Origin: Terriglobales bacterium
Lineage (GTDB): Bacteria; Acidobacteriota; Terriglobia; Terriglobales; Acidobacteriaceae
Reading direction: 5' to 3'
DNA: 64,000 nt
Assembly: GCA_025936825.1 (NCBI GenBank)
Contig: JAICSO010000013.1
Span: 88,226-152,225, forward strand
The notes below the pieces were generated by a model. It had not been told where the DNA came from, ran no database searches, and saw nothing but the letters and a program-made list of their open reading frames with translations. The first letter of the stretch is position 1. Every line of letters begins with the position of its first letter. The position numbers and the translations under genes were made by a program. Positions 52,417 through 61,407 of this stretch are shown here, piece by piece.

Positions 52417-55380
52417 ATGCGCAGACTTCATCTCATCATTCTTTCCCTGTTTCTTGCAGCCGTGGCATGGGCACAAGCGCCTACCGGCGCGGTAAGTGGC
52501 AAGGTGACAGATCAAACCGGCGCGCTCATTCCGGGTGCGACCGTCACCGCCACTGAAGCGGATGGCAAACAGGTCATCACGACCAGCGATCAGGGCGGCA
52601 CATTTTCCATGCAGTCTCTGCCCCCTGGCTCCTATACCGTGAGCGCCACCGCGAAAGGGTTTGCCCAGTACTCACAACCAGGAGTCACGCTTACTCCCGG
52701 GCATACGCTCACGCTGAACATGACCCTGCAAGTGCAGGCGCAGGAAGAGAAGGTCAACGTCCAAAGCGAGCGTCCGACGCAACTCGACGTGAGTTCGTCC
52801 TCAAGCGCAGGCGCGCTCATTATCAAAGGGAAAGATCTTGAGGCGTTGTCAGACGATCCGGATGAGTTGTCGTCGGAACTGCAGGCCCTCGCCGGCCCTT
52901 CAGCAGGACCAAGCGGTGGCCAAATCTACATTGACGGGTTCACTGGCGGCCAGCTTCCACCGAAGTCTGCTATTCGCGAGATTCGCGTCAATCAAAATCC
53001 GTTCTCGGCGCAGTACGACAAGTTAGGCTACGGGCGTATCGAGATTTTCACGAAGCCCGGCACCGATAAGTTTCACGGCCAGTTCTTCTTCAACGACAAC
53101 AACTCGGTCCTGAACTCGAAGAATCCTTACGTTCCGGTTAAGCCAAGCTACAACTCGGAAATTTTTGACGGCAATTTAGGCGGCCCGATCAATAAGAGGG
53201 CTTCCTTTTTCATCGATGCATCGCGGCGGAACATGAATGACTTTTCGGCACTGAACGCGGTTGACCCAAGCCAACTGCCGAATCCTCTCCCCACAAACCT
53301 GGCGCCACACACGAACGCATGTTCAGTGATTCCGTGTGTCGTCGAGTCAATTGCCAATCCTCGCACCCGAACCAGCTTCAGCCCGCGCGTTGACCTTCAA
53401 CTGACGTCGACGAACACCTTTACTGCGCGCTACCAGGTAACACATGACGGCGAGCAGAATTCGGGTTTGGGCACGTTTTCTCTACCTTCGGTGGCGTACA
53501 ACACGAACGAGACCGAGCACACGTTGCAGTTGAGCGATACGCAAATCCTGGGACCGAAGGTCGTTAACGAAACTCGCTTTCAGTTCCAGCGGGAAATCAA
53601 CCATCAATTGCCGCTCGGAACCGGGCCAACAATCGATGTCCAACAATCGTTCACCTACGGCCAAAATACTGAAGGCCTGATGCGCAGCACGCAGGACAAC
53701 TACGAACTGCAGAACTACACCTCGGTTACCGCCGGTAAACACCTGATCAAGTTTGGGGCGAGAATACGAGGTATCACGATGGACGAGTCAACCAACGCCA
53801 ATTTCAATGGCGAATTCATCTTTTCATCCGTGGATCCTACTGACCCGTTGAGTGCGCTGCGGGTTTACCAGAATGCGCTAAACAATCAGTGCTCAGGAAC
53901 TTTTAATGCCCAGAACTGTCCTTCTCAGTTCATGCTCACGACCGGCGCCAACAACGTGAATGTGGGCTGGGTGGATGTCGGTCTCTATGCCGAAGATGAG
54001 TTCCGGGTCAAACCGAATTTGTCATTGACGTACGGACTCCGGTTCGAGTCGCAGAACCAGATCCACGATCACGCTGATTGGGCGCCGCGCATCGGCGTCG
54101 CCTGGGGCTTGGGCGGCGACGGTAAGTCGGCTCCCAAAACCGTACTTCGCGGCGGCTTCGGTATTTTCTATGATCGCTTCGGCTACAACTTGATTGAGCA
54201 AGCGACCCTGCTCAACGGAGTTACCCAACAGAAAGCGGTCGTCGAAAACCCGAATTTTTTCTCGACCGATCCTCAGCAGTGGCCCACGTTTAGTACGCTG
54301 GCGACTCTGGGATCGCCGACTGTCTATCAGGTCTCCTCTAACCTCCGCGCGCCCTACACGATTCAAAGTGCGGCAAGCATAGAACGGCAGATCACGAAAG
54401 CAGCCACAGTATCGGTAACCTATCTGAACTCCCGCGGTGAACACGCGTTTTATATCGACAATGTGAACGCGCCGGCACCGTGGCTGAGCGGGAACAGTCC
54501 GCCCGATGACCGGCCGCTTGGGACGAGCGAGAATATTTATCAGTACCAATCCGGTGGAATCTTTCGCCAGAACCAGCTGATTCTGAATGCGCGCGTGAGC
54601 ACCGGCAAAACGCTTTCCCTGTTCGGCTTTTACACTTTGAGCTACGCCAACAGCAATGTCGCGTCCGGGGGAAGCGCGGGCGGATTTTTCGCCAGCGGCG
54701 GAACCAGTGCCGCAAGTTTTGTCTCGAATCAATTTGATCCGATGGCGGATTACGGCCGCGCCGCTTTTGATGTGCGTCATCGCGCTTTTATTGGCGGGAA
54801 TGTCTCAATGCCGTACGGCTTTTCTCTATTTCCATTTGTCATCATTAACTCCGGTGCACCGTATAACATCACGACTGGGCGAGATACCAATGGCGATTCG
54901 CTTTTCAACGATCGTCCCTGGATGACGATTGCGAACCAAAGCTTGAATTGCCGATCGCGTAATGATTTCTCCACTACTGCAACCAGCTTTGGGTTGGCGC
55001 CCATTAACTCCTGCACGGGTCCGGGAAACATGACCTTGAACCTTCGCCTCAGCAAGACCTTCGGTTTTGGCCGTGAAACCAAAGGCGGTGGAGGAGGCGG
55101 ATTTGGAGGCCGCGGTGGTCCTCGAGGAGGCGGACTTGGTGGTCGTGGGCTAAGCGGAGGTGGCGGGAATCCATTCGCGTTCGGTTCCAGCACCAATCGC
55201 CGTTACAACCTGACGTTCAGCATCTCGGCGCGCAATTTGCTCAACACTTTCAATCCCGGCAACCCCGTCGCGAACCTGAGTTCGCCTCTATTCGGACAAA
55301 CTCTGAGCACTGGCGGCGGGCCATTTGCTTCCGCATCGGCGAACCGGCGTGTCGATCTGCAGGTGAGGTTCTCGTTCTAA
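52417..55380 (+). CDS. TonB-dependent receptor, Oar-like, with Gly-rich insertion
   Basis: A 987-residue outer membrane protein. Signal peptide (~1-20); carboxypeptidase regulatory-like domain (~25-105, GKVTDQTGALIPGATV); plug with VNQNPFSAQYDKLGYGRIEIFTKPG (~190-215); then a 22-strand type barrel to the C-terminal VRFSF, which ends in Phe as usual. Between strands near residues ~890-935 is an unusual run of Gly and Arg (GGGFGGRGGPRGGGLGGRG). No adjacent tonB or exbB. Substrate unknown. Confidence 0.92.
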   Translation: MRRLHLIILSLFLAAVAWAQAPTGAVSGKVTDQTGALIPGATVTATEADGKQVITTSDQGGTFSMQSLPPGSYTVSATAKGFAQYSQPGVTLTPGHTLTLNMTLQVQAQEEKVNVQSERPTQLDVSSSSSAGALIIKGKDLEALSDDPDELSSELQALAGPSAGPSGGQIYIDGFTGGQLPPKSAIREIRVNQNPFSAQYDKLGYGRIEIFTKPGTDKFHGQFFFNDNNSVLNSKNPYVPVKPSYNSEIFDGNLGGPINKRASFFIDASRRNMNDFSALNAVDPSQLPNPLPTNLAPHTNACSVIPCVVESIANPRTRTSFSPRVDLQLTSTNTFTARYQVTHDGEQNSGLGTFSLPSVAYNTNETEHTLQLSDTQILGPKVVNETRFQFQREINHQLPLGTGPTIDVQQSFTYGQNTEGLMRSTQDNYELQNYTSVTAGKHLIKFGARIRGITMDESTNANFNGEFIFSSVDPTDPLSALRVYQNALNNQCSGTFNAQNCPSQFMLTTGANNVNVGWVDVGLYAEDEFRVKPNLSLTYGLRFESQNQIHDHADWAPRIGVAWGLGGDGKSAPKTVLRGGFGIFYDRFGYNLIEQATLLNGVTQQKAVVENPNFFSTDPQQWPTFSTLATLGSPTVYQVSSNLRAPYTIQSAASIERQITKAATVSVTYLNSRGEHAFYIDNVNAPAPWLSGNSPPDDRPLGTSENIYQYQSGGIFRQNQLILNARVSTGKTLSLFGFYTLSYANSNVASGGSAGGFFASGGTSAASFVSNQFDPMADYGRAAFDVRHRAFIGGNVSMPYGFSLFPFVIINSGAPYNITTGRDTNGDSLFNDRPWMTIANQSLNCRSRNDFSTTATSFGLAPINSCTGPGNMTLNLRLSKTFGFGRETKGGGGGGFGGRGGPRGGGLGGRGLSGGGGNPFAFGSSTNRRYNLTFSISARNLLNTFNPGNPVANLSSPLFGQTLSTGGGPFASASANRRVDLQVRFSF

Positions 55381-55383
55381 GAA

Positions 55384-55495
55384 GCCGTCAGCCCTCAGCC
55401 GTTAGTTCTGTATCATCTGATGTCGAAGAGGCATTGCTCCAGACTGCTACAGCAGCAAGGAAGAACAGTTTCGGGTTTTCCTGATGGCTGACGGC
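55384..55495. repeat. inverted repeat of GGCTGAY units
   Basis: Arms 55384-55398 and 55481-55495 pair over 15 bases with one mismatch. The units (CTGATGG, CTGACGG, CTGATG) are 7 bases. It lies directly after the stop of the TonB receptor gene. Confidence 0.7.
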
Positions 55496-55511
55496 TGATG
55501 TTTGATAGATG

Positions 55512-56804
55512 CTACTGGCAATTCACTATCATCGGCGGCGACAACGTGGTCAGCAAAGTTTCATTGGGATAGCTGTAGGCCCCCGCAATCCCCGTCGAGG
55601 GCGACTGGAACTCAAACCACGGCAGCAGCGCTTCATTCTGAGGATGGTAAGTTCGTCCGTGCATTGAAATTGGATACGCCGCTTCCGTGAGCCCCTCGAT
55701 CGCGTCCGCGACCTCGAGATCATCCTGACAATGGCCATTTAGCGAATACCACCACGGCGTTACACCATGCACTCCATCACTCGCCACAAATGGATCATTG
55801 ATCGACTCGGCTAACTCGTGACTGAGGGCGGTGATGTCCTGGAACTCCGGGCTAAACATACCCGGGCTGATCCAACTGGCAAATGTGAGCACGTACCGCT
55901 TCTGGCGGAAGCCGTTGTGCTCGTCTCCGGGCTCAAAATCGTAGGTGTGAAAGCCGAGGACGCAGCATTGGCTCGGATCGCCATTGCTGTACAAAAATGT
56001 GTTCGGAAACAGAAATGTCGCGATGCCTCGCGTCGTGATCTCGCCCGAATGTTCCGCCGCACCGACGGGAGTGTGTTTGTCAGCCGCAGTTGGCGGAAAG
56101 AGCAGGTTCGCGAAGGTGTTGATGTCGATCAGCACGAATGCGCAGCAAGTGCCGTCTTTCTTTAGAGAGAATCTGTATGAACCTCGCGGCACGGCAATCG
56201 TTCGGTCGATTTTGACCGAGGGCCGCAGCATTGTATGCCAATCCTGCTGCATGACGTTATAGAACGAGGCGCGCTGAACCGCGTCCACGAATTGCGTAGG
56301 GACATCGCTGCTGCTGTAATCGAAATTCTGAAACAGCGGCGAGTTCAGCACCGGCGTGAGGTACGGCTTCACAGAGTAGTGAAGCTTATGCCCGTTCACG
56401 ATGCGGACTGACTTATCCCAGTCCAAAAGGTCGAGCGACACGGGAACGATGGGAGCTTCGATGAAAGAGGTGCCCCCATCCTTCGGATTGCGGCCGGCAA
56501 TTGTGTAATACCAGTGATAGCGCGGGTGACCCTGCGGCCCTACACCCTGCACTTGATAGGAGCCGTTGAACGTGCGCAGGGAATCGAATTCAACCTGGTT
56601 TGAGCCGCCACCGCCGCCTCCGAGGACGGGCGACGCCGAGCCGCTGTGGCCTCGTGGCGCGAACTCCATGAATTGGCGCTTGGCAGAGGGTGAAGTTGAG
56701 GTGAGTTGGTCCTTACTTTGGGCAAAGGTCGGACTGGAAAACAGGGCAAACCAGAAACAGGCCAGAAACAGAGAAGATGCTCGAAATGCGCGCACTAGCA
56801 CCAC
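55512..56804 (-). CDS. secreted protein with HELAE motif
   Basis: A 430-residue protein with a signal peptide (residues ~5-28). The C-terminal half contains ALSHELAESINDPF (~residue 310), a zinc-protease-like HExxE arrangement also seen in uncharacterised secreted proteins, followed by a Cys-containing segment and a possible third ligand region WWYSLNGHCQDD. The mature N-terminus holds a Gly/Ser stretch. Not assigned to a peptidase family by me. Start codon GTG. Confidence 0.65.
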   Translation of the reverse strand: MVLVRAFRASSLFLACFWFALFSSPTFAQSKDQLTSTSPSAKRQFMEFAPRGHSGSASPVLGGGGGGSNQVEFDSLRTFNGSYQVQGVGPQGHPRYHWYYTIAGRNPKDGGTSFIEAPIVPVSLDLLDWDKSVRIVNGHKLHYSVKPYLTPVLNSPLFQNFDYSSSDVPTQFVDAVQRASFYNVMQQDWHTMLRPSVKIDRTIAVPRGSYRFSLKKDGTCCAFVLIDINTFANLLFPPTAADKHTPVGAAEHSGEITTRGIATFLFPNTFLYSNGDPSQCCVLGFHTYDFEPGDEHNGFRQKRYVLTFASWISPGMFSPEFQDITALSHELAESINDPFVASDGVHGVTPWWYSLNGHCQDDLEVADAIEGLTEAAYPISMHGRTYHPQNEALLPWFEFQSPSTGIAGAYSYPNETLLTTLSPPMIVNCQ

Positions 56805-56867
56805 CTAAGGCTACTTGGATGCGCAGTCACTTGCAAACTTTGTTTCGTGAAAAGGAGGTTAAGAACT

Positions 56868-56946
56868 CACCACAAAGGACACGAAGTTACAGGAAGAAAA
56901 ACGATTGTTCTTTTCTCCTTCGTGTAACTTCGTGTCCTTTGTGGTG
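56868..56946. repeat. perfect 24-bp inverted repeat of CACGAAG type
   Basis: Arms 56868-56891 and 56923-56946 are perfectly complementary with a 31-base spacer. The units run CACAAAGGA, CACGAAGTTA. The element separates the ilvD stop from the start of the HELAE gene on the same strand and could act on the transcript passing through. The arm recurs singly near 16232. Confidence 0.85.
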
Positions 56947-56969
56947 GGCAGCCTACTCTGCCCAGCAAC

Positions 56970-58643
56970 TTACTTCGGGCGCGTGACTGCACCTTCGGAG
57001 GCCGATGCCACCAGCGCGCCGTATTTTGCGAACACGCCCGTCGCATAGCGCGGCTTCGGAGTCTTCCACTGCGCCATGCGGTGCTTGATCTCTGAATCGC
57101 TGATTTCAACTTCCAGCAGTTGCTGATTGATGTCGATTTTCACCACGTCACCTTCGCGAACGGCAGCAATGGGACCGCCGAGTGCGGCCTCGGGCGATAC
57201 GTGCCCAATCATCAGGCCGCGTGTCGCTCCGCTGAAACGTCCGTCCGTGAGCAAGGCCACGGTGCCTCCCAATCCTTCGCCCACAATTGCGCCCGTGACA
57301 GATAGCATTTCGCGCATGCCGGGCCCTCCACGCGGGCCTTCGTTGCGAATGACTATGACGTCTCCAGCCTTGATTTGTTTTCCGGTCACAGCCTTCATGG
57401 CGTCTTCTTCGGACTCGAATACACGCACCGGCCCACGATGGCTGAGCCTTTCATGGCCGCTGATCTTCACCACACAGCCTTCGGGCGCCAAATTGCCCTT
57501 CAGCACTACGAGGCCGCCCGTAGCCTTCAGAGGCTTGTCGAGCGGGGAAATAACTGCCTGGTCCGGTGTTTCGAGGGCTGCCGACGCCTCTTCGCCGATT
57601 GTCTTCCCGGTGACCGTCATCGCACTCTCGTATAGCTTTTTACCTTTGAGCAAGCGATTTGCAAGCAGCCGGATTCCGCCGGCGCGGTGCATATCCGCAG
57701 CCACATACTTCCCAAACGGTTTCAGATCACATAGCAGCGGTGTGCGTTCGCTTACCTTTTGAAAATCATCGATGACGAGCGGCACGCCCGCTTCGCGCGA
57801 AATTGCCAGCAGGTGAAGCACTGAATTCGTCGAACCGCCACTGGCAGCTACAGAAGCGATGGCGTTTTCAAATGCCTGGCGTGTCAGGATGTCGCGGGCC
57901 TTCACACCTCGCTTCAGCACGTCCATGACAAGCTCACCGCAACGGTAGGCAACGTCGTCCTTCTTGGGATCGATTGCGGGGATGCTGTTGAAGCCCATGG
58001 GAGAGAGTCCGATCATCTCCATCACCGTCGACATCGTGTTCGCCGTGTACTGGCCGCCGCACGCTCCGGCTCCCGGACAAGCGACGTCCTCTAGCTCCTG
58101 TAGATCGGCGTCGCTTATCTTGCCGGCAGCATTGGCGCCGATGGCTTCGAATACGTCTTGAATGGTGACGTCCTTGCCGCGATAGCTCCCGGCCGCAATC
58201 GTGCCCCCATAAAGAATGAGTCCTGGAAGGTCTAGGCGCGCCAGCGCCATGGCGGCAGCAGGAATGGTCTTGTCGCACCCAACTACACACACCACAGCGT
58301 CAAACAGCTGTCCTCGGCAAACCAGTTCAATGGAATCGGCGATGACCTCGCGGCTCACGAGGGAAGCGCGCATACCTTCCGTACCCATGGTCTCGCCATC
58401 GCTGATTGCTATCGTGTTGAACTCCATCGGAGTTCCGCCTGCGGCGCGCACGCCTTCTTTTACCTTCGCCGAGAGGCGGCGCAGGTGGAAGTTGCATGGC
58501 ATGGTTTCAATCCAGGTATTCGCGACGCCGATGAGCGGCTTCTTCAGGTCCTCGCCGGTGAACCCGATAGCTTTGAACATGGAACGGGCGCCCGCGCGAT
58601 CGCGTCCGTCGGTTATGAGATGACTGCGATGTTTAGGATCCAT
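56970..58643 (-). CDS. ilvD: dihydroxy-acid dehydratase
   Basis: A 557-residue enzyme of branched-chain amino acid and CoA synthesis; it dehydrates dihydroxyisovalerate and its Ile counterpart. Fe-S cluster Cys are in MPCNFHL, VVGCDKT and CPGAGACGGQYTANTM. Phe- and Gly-rich C-terminal regions (GGPGMREML) are normal. Length is as expected. No other ilv gene is adjacent. Confidence 0.96.
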   Translation of the reverse strand: MDPKHRSHLITDGRDRAGARSMFKAIGFTGEDLKKPLIGVANTWIETMPCNFHLRRLSAKVKEGVRAAGGTPMEFNTIAISDGETMGTEGMRASLVSREVIADSIELVCRGQLFDAVVCVVGCDKTIPAAAMALARLDLPGLILYGGTIAAGSYRGKDVTIQDVFEAIGANAAGKISDADLQELEDVACPGAGACGGQYTANTMSTVMEMIGLSPMGFNSIPAIDPKKDDVAYRCGELVMDVLKRGVKARDILTRQAFENAIASVAASGGSTNSVLHLLAISREAGVPLVIDDFQKVSERTPLLCDLKPFGKYVAADMHRAGGIRLLANRLLKGKKLYESAMTVTGKTIGEEASAALETPDQAVISPLDKPLKATGGLVVLKGNLAPEGCVVKISGHERLSHRGPVRVFESEEDAMKAVTGKQIKAGDVIVIRNEGPRGGPGMREMLSVTGAIVGEGLGGTVALLTDGRFSGATRGLMIGHVSPEAALGGPIAAVREGDVVKIDINQQLLEVEISDSEIKHRMAQWKTPKPRYATGVFAKYGALVASASEGAVTRPK

Positions 58644-58916
58644 AAGAGTAAAAGCTTACGACAGAGCAGCAGAAAGGAAAAGTTGGCGGGAACTGCCGGA
58701 CGGCTGGAAAAAGCTGCCGGACGCGGTGCTTCAGAAAAGGTTCAGCGTCTCGAGGGGGTCAACGCCATTCCTTGATGTCCGCGTCCGGCGGTCTGCAAGT
58801 GGTTTCATTGTCCACACCACTGAGACCTTCAAAAAAAAATCGACATCTTGTTACGAAGTCGGAACGCTTAGGAACAGTCTCGTATTACAAATCTGTGACA
58901 CTTCAGGCGCAGCAAC

Positions 58917-59657
58917 CTACCGGAACTTCGCTTCCAGCTTTCCCATCGCCGATTGTTGTTTGTCCAGCAAGCTCTTGATGCCTGCGCGACCGAGATCAAT
59001 CATCGCTTGAAGTTGGTTGTCGTCGAAAACGTGGTGCTCGGCTGTTGCCTGCAACTCGATGAATTTTCCTGCCGCAGTCATCACGACATTCATGTCAACA
59101 TCGGCGCGAGAATCTTCCTCGTAGCAGAGATCGAGCAGTGGTTGTCCATCGACAATTCCCACACTGACCGCAGCAACCGAATCTCGCAGCGGTGTGGATG
59201 GCAAAGTTCCCGCTTGAACCAGCTTTTGGAGCGCCATGGCCAGAGCCACAAACGCCCCTGTGATTGACGCAGTGCGCGTTCCGCCATCCGCTTGGATCAC
59301 GTCGCAATCCAGCAGCACTGAACGCTCGCCGAGTTTCTCCAAGTCCACTACGGCACGCAGCGATCGCCCGATCAGCCGTTGAATCTCGTGCGTGCGGCCG
59401 CCAATCTTTCCACGCGCCGATTCGCGTGTCGTGCGGGTCAAGGTCGCGCGGGGAAGCATGCCATATTCGGCCGTGACCCATCCCTTGCCGCTGTTGCGAA
59501 GAAATGAGGGCACGGTTTCCTCGACTGATGCGGTGCAAATGACACGTGTGTTTCCAACTTCGATGAGCACGGATCCTTCCGCAGTCGACACGTAGTCAGG
59601 ATGAATTTGCACAGCGCGAAGCTGGTCCGGCGCACGGTTGTCGGAACGATAGAACAT
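58917..59657 (-). CDS. rph: ribonuclease PH
   Basis: A 246-residue phosphorolytic 3'-5' exoribonuclease that trims tRNA 3' ends. Motifs: [38 protein letters not shown] and [18 protein letters not shown], with D-x-x-x-D metal residues later. Length normal. It follows a 69-residue small gene (75 bases) that ends in a hairpin. Confidence 0.96.
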   Translation of the reverse strand: MFYRSDNRAPDQLRAVQIHPDYVSTAEGSVLIEVGNTRVICTASVEETVPSFLRNSGKGWVTAEYGMLPRATLTRTTRESARGKIGGRTHEIQRLIGRSLRAVVDLEKLGERSVLLDCDVIQADGGTRTASITGAFVALAMALQKLVQAGTLPSTPLRDSVAAVSVGIVDGQPLLDLCYEEDSRADVDMNVVMTAAGKFIELQATAEHHVFDDNQLQAMIDLGRAGIKSLLDKQQSAMGKLEAKFR

Positions 59658-59701
59658 GAAGGAATTCTAGCAGTGCGGGTGTTGCAGAGAAAAAGAGCGG
59701 C

Positions 59702-59729
59702 GCCGGCGATGCGACCGCAATGCGCCGGC
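59702..59729 (-). terminator. possible Rho-independent terminator or attenuator before rph
   Basis: GCCGGCG and CGCCGGC make a 7-base perfect stem. On the minus strand a CTTTTTCTCT stretch follows about five bases later. It lies between the small ORF and rph. Confidence 0.35.
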
Positions 59730-59732
59730 GAC

Positions 59733-59942
59733 CTAAGCGGACCTGCGGCGCGCGCCTAGGGTGAACAGGGCATGCATGGCGCGGTCTAATTGTTCACGTT
59801 CGCGAACGTTACCGCTATCTTCGATTTGATCTAAACGCTGCCGAATCGCGCTGCGAGCAGCTTCAATCTTGCCGTACAGCCGGTTCGGATCGGACTCGGA
59901 CAAGGCAGCCGTGTACAACGCCTGCCAGTTTACTTCTGACAT
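59733..59942 (-). CDS. small helical hypothetical protein
   Basis: A 69-residue protein starting MSEVNWQALYTAAL, with a charged helical pattern and a basic end (ARRRSA). AGGAGG precedes the ATG at ideal spacing. No named family. Lies between the GerMN gene and rph, same strand. Confidence 0.65.
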   Translation of the reverse strand: MSEVNWQALYTAALSESDPNRLYGKIEAARSAIRQRLDQIEDSGNVREREQLDRAMHALFTLGARRRSA

Positions 59943-60051
59943 AGTGCCTCCTGGGGGAAAGAGGGACGGGGAGATTATAGCGCCGTCCGTGTGAGAATTG
60001 CGCACAGAAGTTCACGGAGTTCACGGCGCGACAATGTCATGATGCCGACGT

Positions 60052-60648
60052 TTATGGTGCCGAAAGTTGTCGAGCGAAGCTCGCAACCTGGGAGGCCTCA
60101 TAAATATTGGAAAGATCGGCATGTCCTGCGAGCGTGCTCGCTTCCTTGCCATCCACCAGGAACTTCACCCGCGAGATTCCTTGAATGTTGGCACTAAGCG
60201 TTTGCACCAATGAGGACAGCGTAAGTTCTTCCGCCAGGATCCCGGAGGTTTGTCCGGAAGCAAAATTTGAGTTCACGTCAATCACGACGAGTCCGCGATC
60301 GACGAAGTACACGTTTCGCACGGCGGCGCCCTCGGGCAGAGGATGTGGAGATCCTTTAGCTGTATAAATTTCGAGCAGGGAGCGGAAAATGTCCTCTGCT
60401 TCCCGCTGGCGTTCCGCAGAAGATGCTATCGAGACAGACTGGCTCTTCAGGGTTGCGGTATCGTCGTGCGCTACCCACAGCGTGATTTGCTTCTGAGTCG
60501 CATTCGAAGGTGCAGCAATCACCTCAGGAGTGCCGCTTGGGATGGAGTTGTCCACTGCTCGGTTCCGCAGTTGCCACATGTAGAAAGACATCGCGAGGGC
60601 GATCACGCATAGGCAGCAAGTGAGCACGAAAAACAGTCGCGAGTTCAT
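60052..60648 (-). CDS. GerMN-domain protein
   Basis: A 198-residue protein with an N-terminal membrane helix (residues ~6-25) and a GerMN domain (~65-185: TLWVAHDDTATL, VVIDVNSNF, LSSLVQTLSAN). In spore formers GerM acts in spore wall formation; in Gram-negative bacteria the domain is associated with the cell wall. It overlaps the amidase gene by four bases (ATGA), so translation is coupled. Confidence 0.88.
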   Translation of the reverse strand: MNSRLFFVLTCCLCVIALAMSFYMWQLRNRAVDNSIPSGTPEVIAAPSNATQKQITLWVAHDDTATLKSQSVSIASSAERQREAEDIFRSLLEIYTAKGSPHPLPEGAAVRNVYFVDRGLVVIDVNSNFASGQTSGILAEELTLSSLVQTLSANIQGISRVKFLVDGKEASTLAGHADLSNIYEASQVASFARQLSAP

Positions 60649-61400
60649 GGTCGAGATCCTGTGTTCGTCCGCAGTGACTGCGCAAGTGACGCTAACGCAT
60701 TTCCCACTGCCGAACAGATCATCTGCTGATATCCAGTCGAAGCGACCTGAGCCGCATCTCCTGTTGTGGGAGAAATTTCGATGGCAATTGCCGGTGACTT
60801 GATGTTGTTCAAAGGTCGCAGCGGCGCCATAAGGGCGCGAACCGGGAATCGGGTTTGTTGAATTGCCGACACCAGTTGTGCCTGTATCGCCTTGCTGCGT
60901 TCCAGAGCTGCGGCTTGTGCGGTATCCCAATCGAGGAAAGGCCCGTTATTGTCTCCCCCGGCCGGTAGCATCGCCGTGAACAAGCGTATTCCACTTCCTA
61001 GGGAACTCGCGTGCACCGAAATATAGAGTGCAGCATCGCCGGTGTTTGCGGTCGTTGCTCTCTGGTCTGCAGACAGGGTCCAGTCGCCATCTCGAAGCAG
61101 TTGCACCTGTATGCCCCGAGTGTTCAACTCCTGCTTCAACCTGCGAGCGACGTTTAGAGTAATGTCTTTCTCAACCGCCGTAGGCGTGAGCAGTGCGCCC
61201 GCGTCGGTTCCACCGTGGGCTGCGTCGATCAAGATGAGCAAGGGCTTTTCTGCAGGAACTGGGTTCGCTGGCGCGGAAGGCGAAGGGGCCGTTGGCTGAG
61301 TTGCGGTTCCTGTCGTCCCTTGCGGGCCCGATGGGGGAGACTGGGCAATCATTGAGAGGCAAGCAAAACAGAACGTGCTGACCGAGAGTAGCAGCCTCAT
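60645..61400 (-). CDS. N-acetylmuramoyl-L-alanine amidase
   Basis: A 251-residue Amidase_3 enzyme. Signal peptide (residues ~1-20). Zinc ligands: His in DAAHGG, Glu in EKDITL, His in SVHASS; the catalytic Glu is in IAIEIS. It cleaves the bond between MurNAc and L-Ala in peptidoglycan. The start ATG at 61400 lies seven bases downstream of the DUF1015 stop; an alternative at 61421 would overlap it. Coupled with the GerMN gene. Confidence 0.9.
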   Translation of the reverse strand: MRLLLSVSTFCFACLSMIAQSPPSGPQGTTGTATQPTAPSPSAPANPVPAEKPLLILIDAAHGGTDAGALLTPTAVEKDITLNVARRLKQELNTRGIQVQLLRDGDWTLSADQRATTANTGDAALYISVHASSLGSGIRLFTAMLPAGGDNNGPFLDWDTAQAAALERSKAIQAQLVSAIQQTRFPVRALMAPLRPLNNIKSPAIAIEISPTTGDAAQVASTGYQQMICSAVGNALASLAQSLRTNTGSRP

Positions 61401-61407
61401 CGCGCTG

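Noticed and set aside
58644..58916. Possible small genes between ilvD and rph
   Set aside because: Short frames here overlap each other, start without ribosome sites and show no domain; only an A9 run stands out.
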